DNA of 64,000 nucleotides, from NCBI GenBank assembly GCA_000787465.1, contig JSYX01000053.1:1-64000 (forward strand), in the 5' to 3' direction. Below are positions 58,812 to 64,000 of the stretch, piece by piece. The notes under the pieces were generated by a model. It saw only the letters and a list, made by a program, of their open reading frames with translations, was not told where the DNA came from and searched no databases. This stretch comes from Thermomucor indicae-seudaticae. Taxonomy: Eukaryota; Mucoromycota; Mucoromycetes; Mucorales; Lichtheimiaceae. Within the stretch, counting starts at the first letter, position 1; every line of letters starts with the position of its first letter. The position numbers and the translations under genes were made by a program.

Positions 58812-59868
58812 ATGGTCCCAACACCGGCGCAGTCGCTCCAGGAACGCCTTTTGGCGATGGCAAAGGTACGTACGAGCCAAAGTGACTGAGGTGTTGTTGT
58901 TGTTGTTATTCATCCGCGGCGCGCGCGCGTTTTTTAGACTCTGCAATTTGCGTGGTTCTTGGGCCACATGCTCACCCTGCTGGGCTCCGCATTGCACCTG
59001 TTGTCCGTAATCACATTCCGGTCGGCGTCGCTGCCGTACAGTGCGGCGTATTTCGGCGCACTTGTGTCTTATGGTGTCGTGATTTACAAGTCCCACGGTG
59101 TAAGTATTTTGTGCACATTCTTGTGGCCAAGAGTATAAACTGTCGAACACGCTTCACCCATCAGATGCCTCGAATGAATGTAATGTATGCGCAACGACTC
59201 GTCATGGACGAGAATGTACAGTATTTCCTGCTTGCTTTGTATTGGTTCTTTAACTCGAACACGATCACGGGTGAGTGCAAGGGCGTTATCATGAAATATG
59301 ACCGCACACGCTAAAAAGAGAAATGGTAGTGACACTGATTCCGTACGCCACGTTTTCAACGTTCCATGCACTGGGTTACATTCGCACGAACGTGATCCCG
59401 ACGGTGTTCCCGGCGCCGAGCGCGTCGTCGAGCAGCAGCCAGCAAGGATCGTGGCCCGCCAAGGCGCAGCAGCAGATCAAGGCGTGGACGGACAAGAATT
59501 ATAATGCGGCCATGCGGTTTGTGGCCCAAGTAGAAGTGGTGGGTATCATGGGACGGCTACTATTGGGGCTATTCAGGTGAGTATAGTTACAGAGGAGAGT
59601 TCAGAGCCGTGATTAAAGGTACTTGGATAGGCTGCAGATCATGTCTGTCTTCCTTTATGCTCAATTTTTGCGGTTCCGTTACCATCTTTCCAGCTATACG
59701 CGCCAGGCATTCACGGTGCTGCGGACGACGCTCGATCGGCTGTTGCTGCCGCCGACTGCGGATCCGCGCATTCCGCCAGCGGTTGCCAAGGTCTATGTGA
59801 CGCTGAAGGATATGGTGGTTCGGTTCGGTCAGGCCGTGGTTCAGCAACGACCGGGGCCTGGTCAATAG
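58812..59868 (+). CDS. TMEM33/Pom33 family ER and nuclear-envelope protein
   Basis: Multipass ER protein related to human TMEM33, yeast Pom33/Per33 and fission yeast Tts1, which shape tubular ER and help place nuclear pores. Five exons (58812-58865, 58938-59099, 59165-59270, 59330-59576, 59619-59868) give 272 residues. Family features are QFAWFLGHMLTLLGSALHLL, PYSAAYFGALVSYGVVIYKS, MDENVQYFLLALYWFFNSNT, TLIPYATFSTFHALGYIRTN and, near the end, LQIMSVFLYAQFLRFRYHLS. Four hydrophobic segments are evident. An amphipathic region at the C-terminus (VAKVYVTLKDMVVRFGQAVV) fits the membrane-binding helix known in Pom33. A Ser/Gln-rich insert lies in the middle. Intron 1 carries a CG-dinucleotide tract. 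Confidence 0.9.
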
Positions 59869-60390
59869 ACAGAAAAAGGAGACAGGCTCTCTCTCTTTTA
59901 GGCTATGTCAGTTACAGTTGCAGAAGAGAAAGAAAACAGAGCTCATTATTTTTATTGAAAACTTCTTTTCGCTTAACGGATCGATTTGCAAAACTTGAAC
60001 TGTCTCTCTCAACTTTGTTGGCGTCACTCTCGTCCTAAACATCATCGTTCAAGTGGTTGAGACCGAGGCAAAAGATCCGTGGAATCATTCTCGCCGTCGA
60101 AGCTCACAACGGAATTAACTGATTTCGCCTCGTCTTTGGGCAAGGATGGAAAAGACTTGCAGAAATGCATAGCGTATAATGAATGAAATATGGGCGAGAA
60201 CGAAAGCAACGTGATTCAAGAAAGTCAAACTATAAATCGGCTTAGCCCTCTAGCTAGTAGTACTCCAGCCCCGAATAAGCACACTTTGAAAACATAACGG
60301 GACGATATTGAAACACAGCATAAAAGACATAGTAAACAGTAAGACAAAAAAAAATCCAGCACAAGCTGTTGGGATATATGCACCAGTTGG
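59869..60390. other. Convergent 3' intergenic region
   Basis: About 520 bp between two stop codons facing each other. No gene or structured RNA was recognised. It is presumably 3' untranslated sequence of both genes. Confidence 0.6.
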
Positions 60391-61532
60391 CTAAACTTGG
60401 TTGTTTTGGTATTTTTCCACTAGTGCCTTAAAGAGCATCATGGTATAATGAGCATCGTTGCCTACAAGGTGGAGGGGATCAGTTGCACGACGGGGGCCGT
60501 TTGTTTCCCTTGTTGGGTTGGGGTTGGGGTGTGCTTACCAGCATTGTGTAGACACCAGTGTTCGATGCCAAAGGCCGTCAATGTCCGCCCTAAAGATGGC
60601 GGATTGTGCAAGTCGCCGCGGTAGGCACCGTACATGACCTCTGTATCGAGCACGGCGACTGCCGCGCTGTCCTTGACATCTTCGACATCTTGTTGGCCTG
60701 GTCCAGGCCACTTGAACTTGGCTCTGCGCAGATACTGCAGATCGCCTTCGAGGTCATGGCCGACGAGGACGAATCCGCCGTCGCGGCGTACGCACCACTC
60801 GAGATCCTTGTAAAGCTCGTCGAGTGCCTGCGGCAGGGAGCACCAGACGGACGTGCCGTACAAGAAGCGCAGCTTTTGGTCGTCCACGTAGAGGCCGTTC
60901 TTGAGGTGCCGGTAGCTGCTTATCAGATAGTGCTGGTCCATGTACCGGTCGGCGCAAGAGTCGTAAAGGGTCCAGCCGACCTCGAGGATCACGCGGTGAT
61001 CTTGTTCCCATGCTTCAATGTCCAGGCCGACAAAGACGTACTGCTTGCGTTGGACGAGATCGGCGGCGTTGCGCCAGTCATCGTGTGCGCGCTGGAGTCG
61101 CTCCAGACGCTTGTTGGCTTTCTTGACTTGCTGCGTCGCTCGGTTCAGTTTGTTCTTGCTGTCAATCACGACCTCTTCCAGATTCGTGCACTGGATGCCG
61201 AGACATGGCGGCATCGCTGGCGCGGGCCATGTCGGATCGACGCGTTGTAGAATCATGCTGAGCATTCCTTGCAATTGCTGCATGGTGTTTCGTGACATGA
61301 CAAGATGGCTGGTGCTCGACTTTGGATCGACGCCTTGACTTACGCATAAGAAAGGGGCGGTGGTCATACCGTCTTTCAGAATACCTTTGTATAATGTCAA
61401 GCTCAAGCTCTTGAACATGCGATCGAGCTCGTAAAAGGTTTGGACTACTTTTCTTGCTTTGGGTCCATAGACGGCATACTGCTCGGTCCAACTCTCCTGG
61501 ACAGCTCTCCACTCGAACAGGTCGTCTGCCAT
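60391..61532 (-). CDS. Gfd2-like RNase H-fold (DEDDh) nuclease-type protein
   Basis: Two exons (60539-61532, 60391-60461) give 354 residues. The C-terminal half has a 3'-5' exonuclease-like RNase H fold: YVFVGLDIEAWEQDHRVILE (first Asp and Glu), HYLISSYRHLKNGLYV, FVLVGHDLEGDLQYLRRAKF (second Asp region), LDTEVMYGAYRG and, across the intron, LHNAGNDAHYTMMLFKALVE, giving the closing His and Asp. This is the layout of the Gfd2/YDR514C family (Gfd2 is linked to mRNA export factor Dbp5) and related fungal QIP-like nucleases. The acidic residues appear complete, so catalysis is possible. The N-terminal half is helical with a coiled coil (ATQQVKKANKRLERLQRAHD). It is divergent from the DJ-1 gene, 150 bp between starts, with a CG-alternating tract (about 61566-61580) in the shared promoter or leader. 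Confidence 0.83.
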
Positions 61533-61682
61533 TTCTGAAGAAACAATGGGTTGCACAACCCAAAAGCGCGCGCGCGCGCTGAGTGAGAATGACCGCATGA
61601 TGACGCGTTTGCATACATGCATCCAAGTTTTCGGGCAACAACTTTCTGTTTTTCCCACCCGCAACTTTGACTACTATTCGCA

Positions 61683-62571
61683 ATGGCAGACAAACACGCT
61701 CTCGTGTTGCTGGCTGATGGCACTGAGGAAATGGAGTTCACCATTGCAGGTGGAGTAAATCGCAAACGGTGTACGGATTCCGCAAGATCGACTGACTCGC
61801 CTGTTTTTCAGTGGACGTGCTCCGGCGGGCTCAAGTGAAAGTGACCGTCGCCGGTGTGAGACTCAAGAACCATACGTACGCCGAGTGCAGTCGTGGCGTC
61901 AAGGTTGTCCCTGACGTGGAGTTTGAGCATCAGAGTATGAGCTGGGAACCGGTGAGTTGCAAAGGAAGGAGCAAAGTGAATCGAGAAAGCCACTGATGGA
62001 TCATATCGATTAGAGCGAGTTTGATGCGGTCGTGATTCCTGGCGGTATGGGTGGTGCGACAACGCTGAAGAACGACACGGCTGTTCAACGCCTGGTTTCA
62101 AGCTTTTATGAGAACAAGAAGCTGGTCGCATTCATCTGCGCTGGTAGGGTTTGGGCTGTGTCTTTTGTCTCTCTTGGAACATGGCAATTAAAAACGAGTA
62201 TTAGGCACACTCGTCGCCAAGTCATCTGGTATTCCTTCTGGTCACAAGGTGACATCTCATCCAAGCGTCAATGATCAGTTGAAAGACAGTAAGCTATATG
62301 TGTCTCTAGGGTGCAAAGTATGTGTTTGCCAACCAAAATATTAGCGTATACATACGTGGAAGACCGGGTTGTCGTGGATCAAAACATCGTTACTAGCCGA
62401 GGGCCTGGCACTGCTTTCCTGTTTGCCCTGACTTTGGTTGAACAATTAGTCGGCAAAGACGTAAGTGCTTCAAGCATAAATAGAATGTGGAGTTGTGACA
62501 TGATGGGTCTTTTGTCTATGTAGGTTGCTGAAAAGCTCAAGACGGAGATGGTTTGTGCGAATACATTGTAA
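61683..62571 (+). CDS. DJ-1/PARK7 family protein
   Basis: Member of the DJ-1/ThiJ/PfpI group, with proposed glyoxalase III, deglycase and oxidative-stress roles. Six exons (61683-61749, 61812-61951, 62014-62143, 62205-62288, 62345-62460, 62524-62571) give 194 residues, close to human DJ-1 (189). The start [20 protein letters not shown] contains the conserved Glu near residue 16-17 that contacts the catalytic cysteine. [13 protein letters not shown] and [20 protein letters not shown] place the nucleophile Cys at the elbow (ICAG). [34 protein letters not shown] and [15 protein letters not shown] are further family marks. An apparent 21-nt intron at 62289 is an illusion: using the acceptor ATATTAG at 62344 gives a normal 56-nt intron and the correct protein. 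Confidence 0.94.
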
Positions 62572-62807
62572 AGAAAAGAAATGATCTGCTTCATTGAATA
62601 AACGCGCTTACAAAGGTTTCTATATGCAATATACTGTTATATTGAATGGATTCTATCTTTACTGGACCAATTCGAAAAAGGAGTAAGAGTTCCAGGGCGG
62701 TTCCGCCTCTTGTTGCGAAAATTTTAAAAGCCACCAAATTTCCCCAGTAAAAGCGATCTCGTCTGGCGACCCAGTGAACCTTCCTTTTCCCCGAGCGTTT
62801 AGTAGTC

Positions 62808-64000
62808 ATGGTACGATCATGGTCATCATCGCGTGCGATGGGTGAAGAGGGGTGGATGGATGGTAGATGGATGTATGGATGCACGATGGATAAACTTACG
62901 CACATCTCGTCCTCCAGCCGTTTGTTAAGGTGCAAAAGAACAAGGCCTACTTCAAGCGCTACCAGGTCAAGTACCGCAGAAGACGAGGTAACGATCTCGT
63001 ACAACTTGTCATTTCTAGTTTTTTCTTGTCGCATGCGCAGTTCATTTCGAGGATGATGATTTCATGTACAAGCATAGTTCAACAGACATGGACAGAGCCA
63101 TGTATGCTGAATAACAAAACTTTCGCCCCTATCTGAAGAACGCGCGCGCTTTTTTATAAGTTTAGTGTATTGGTACGAACGGAAGCACTGACGTATTCTT
63201 GATGACTACTAGAGGGCAAGACCGACTACTATGCTCGCAAGCGGTTGGTTGTTCAGGCCAAGAACAAGTACAACTCGCCCAAGTACAGAATGGTTGTCCG
63301 CTTCACCAACCGTGACATCATCTGCCAGATCGTGTATGCCAAGATTCAGGGTGATGTCGTCCTGGCTGCTGCCTACTCTCACGAACTGCCCCGCTACGGC
63401 ATTAAGGGTGGTTTGACCAACTGGGCTGCTGGTATGTTGCCATCGCTTTCACTTTTGAAAAAATAGAGCAGGTTGATGACGTGTTATGACAGCCTACGCC
63501 ACTGGTCTTTTGTTGGCTCGCCGTGTTCTGACCAAGCTCGGTCTCGCTGACAAGTACCAGGGCTTCACTGAGCCTGACGGCTCGATCCAACACGTCGAGG
63601 CTCTTGAGGACGGCCCTCGTCCTTTCAAGGCCTTCCTTGACGTTGGTCTTGCCCGGACCTCGACGGGTGCCCGTGTCTTTGGTGCCATGAAGGGTGCTTC
63701 TGACGGCGGTATCTTCATCCCGCACTCCGGCAACCGTTTCCCCGGTTACGACATTGAAACGAAGACGAACGATGACGAATTACTCCGCAACTACATCTAC
63801 GGTGTCCACGTTGCTGAATACATGGAATACCTCGAAGAAGAAGATGAGGAGCGCTACAAGAAGCAGTTCGCAACCTTCCTCCGCGAAGGCATCACGTCTG
63901 ACAAGGTTGAGGAAATGTACGCTAACGCTCACGAGGCGATCCGTGCCGACCCCATGCCTGTCAAGAAGGAAAAGAAGAAGGTCGAGAAGCACTACCCTCG
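62808..64000 (+). CDS. RPL5: 60S ribosomal protein L5 (uL18), 3' end outside window
   Basis: Large-subunit protein that carries 5S rRNA into the pre-60S particle together with L11. The first exon is just the ATG (62808-62810), followed at once by a GTACGA intron. Coding resumes [20 protein letters not shown] (to 62987), then after a 225-nt intron at 63213 with [80 protein letters not shown] and [20 protein letters not shown] are all near-invariant. The last visible text ([10 protein letters not shown]) lies about 30 residues before the expected end of this protein of about 297 residues. Codon use is strongly biased to C-ending codons, typical of highly expressed genes. Intron 2 is the longest of the gene and holds a candidate snoRNA. 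Confidence 0.97.
63046..63142 (+). ncRNA. Candidate box C/D snoRNA in RPL5 intron 2
   Basis: Inside the 225-nt intron, ATGATGA (63053-63059) matches box C and CTGA (63133-63136) matches box D, about 75 nt apart. Another CTGA at 63107-63110 could be D'. Directly before box D, CTTTCGCCCCTAT (63120-63132) is complementary over 13 nt to the conserved 25S/28S rRNA text ATAGGGGCGAAAG, a region targeted by snR39/U32/U51-type guides. Counting five bases from box D points at a G in the GGGG run rather than the usual A, so the exact target needs checking. Terminal pairing around boxes C and D is weak. Ribosomal-protein introns are classic snoRNA hosts. The rRNA comparison is from memory. Confidence 0.6.

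Noticed and set aside
62289..62344. Apparent 21-nt intron or frameshift in the DJ-1 gene
   Set aside because: Using the acceptor ATATTAG at 62344 gives a 56-nt intron and restores [14 protein letters not shown], matching the family.
62591..63034. Minus-strand frame of 147 codons over the RPL5 5' end
   Set aside because: It overlaps well-supported RPL5 exons and introns and encodes no recognisable protein.
1..64000. CRISPR array or prokaryotic-style operons
   Set aside because: No regularly spaced identical repeats, and every recognised gene has eukaryotic intron structure.

Overview
The window is nuclear DNA of a filamentous fungus. Genes are dense and on both strands. Most are split by many introns of about 50-75 nt with GT-AG (sometimes GC-AG) borders. 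Protein similarity and the kinds of transposon relics point to an early-diverging fungus of the Mucoromycota, probably Mucorales. This is an inference from family resemblance, not from a marker gene.

Layout. 1-4.6 kb has no supported gene but holds two snap-back hairpins, a 29-bp minisatellite and an AT microsatellite. 4.6-14.8 kb carries a triple-SANT co-repressor (SNT1/NCoR-like), an AGC-VIII kinase (FPK1/KIN82/NRC-2 type) and an orphan F-box-like gene. 14.8-18.4 kb is gene-free, with a Tc1/mariner relic and a GC-rich hairpin. 18.4-22 kb carries a low-molecular-weight protein tyrosine phosphatase and DRG2/RBG2 on a shared divergent promoter, then a multipass membrane protein. 22-30.9 kb is a graveyard: a TnpB/Fanzor-like relic, a multi-copy-type DNA-binding protein relic, a RecQ helicase relic (all minus strand), a 326-bp tandem duplication, a nucleoplasmin-like gene and a second Tc1 relic.

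30.9-53 kb is a housekeeping block: TRM13, EBP2, a 1409-residue ankyrin/coiled-coil protein, GPI3 (PIG-A), a sugar transporter, NOG2, a mitochondrial peptide-release-factor-like protein, cytosolic methionyl-tRNA synthetase, complex I subunit NDUFA2 and several unknowns. 53-64 kb has a four-finger C2H2 regulator in a wide intergenic space, a TMEM33/Pom33 protein, a Gfd2-like DEDDh nuclease divergent from a DJ-1 protein, and RPL5 (uL18), cut by the window end. RPL5 intron 2 appears to contain a box C/D snoRNA.

Functionally, many genes serve ribosome production or translation (EBP2, NOG2, RPL5, the candidate snoRNA, TRM13, MetRS, DRG2, the release-factor-like protein). For most genes I derived exon borders by hand from splice signals and checked that the spliced length is a multiple of three. 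These models have no transcript support. No classic undescribed multi-gene system stands out. The strongest unannotated signal is the intronic snoRNA, followed by the Fanzor-like relic and the recurring GC-AG introns.
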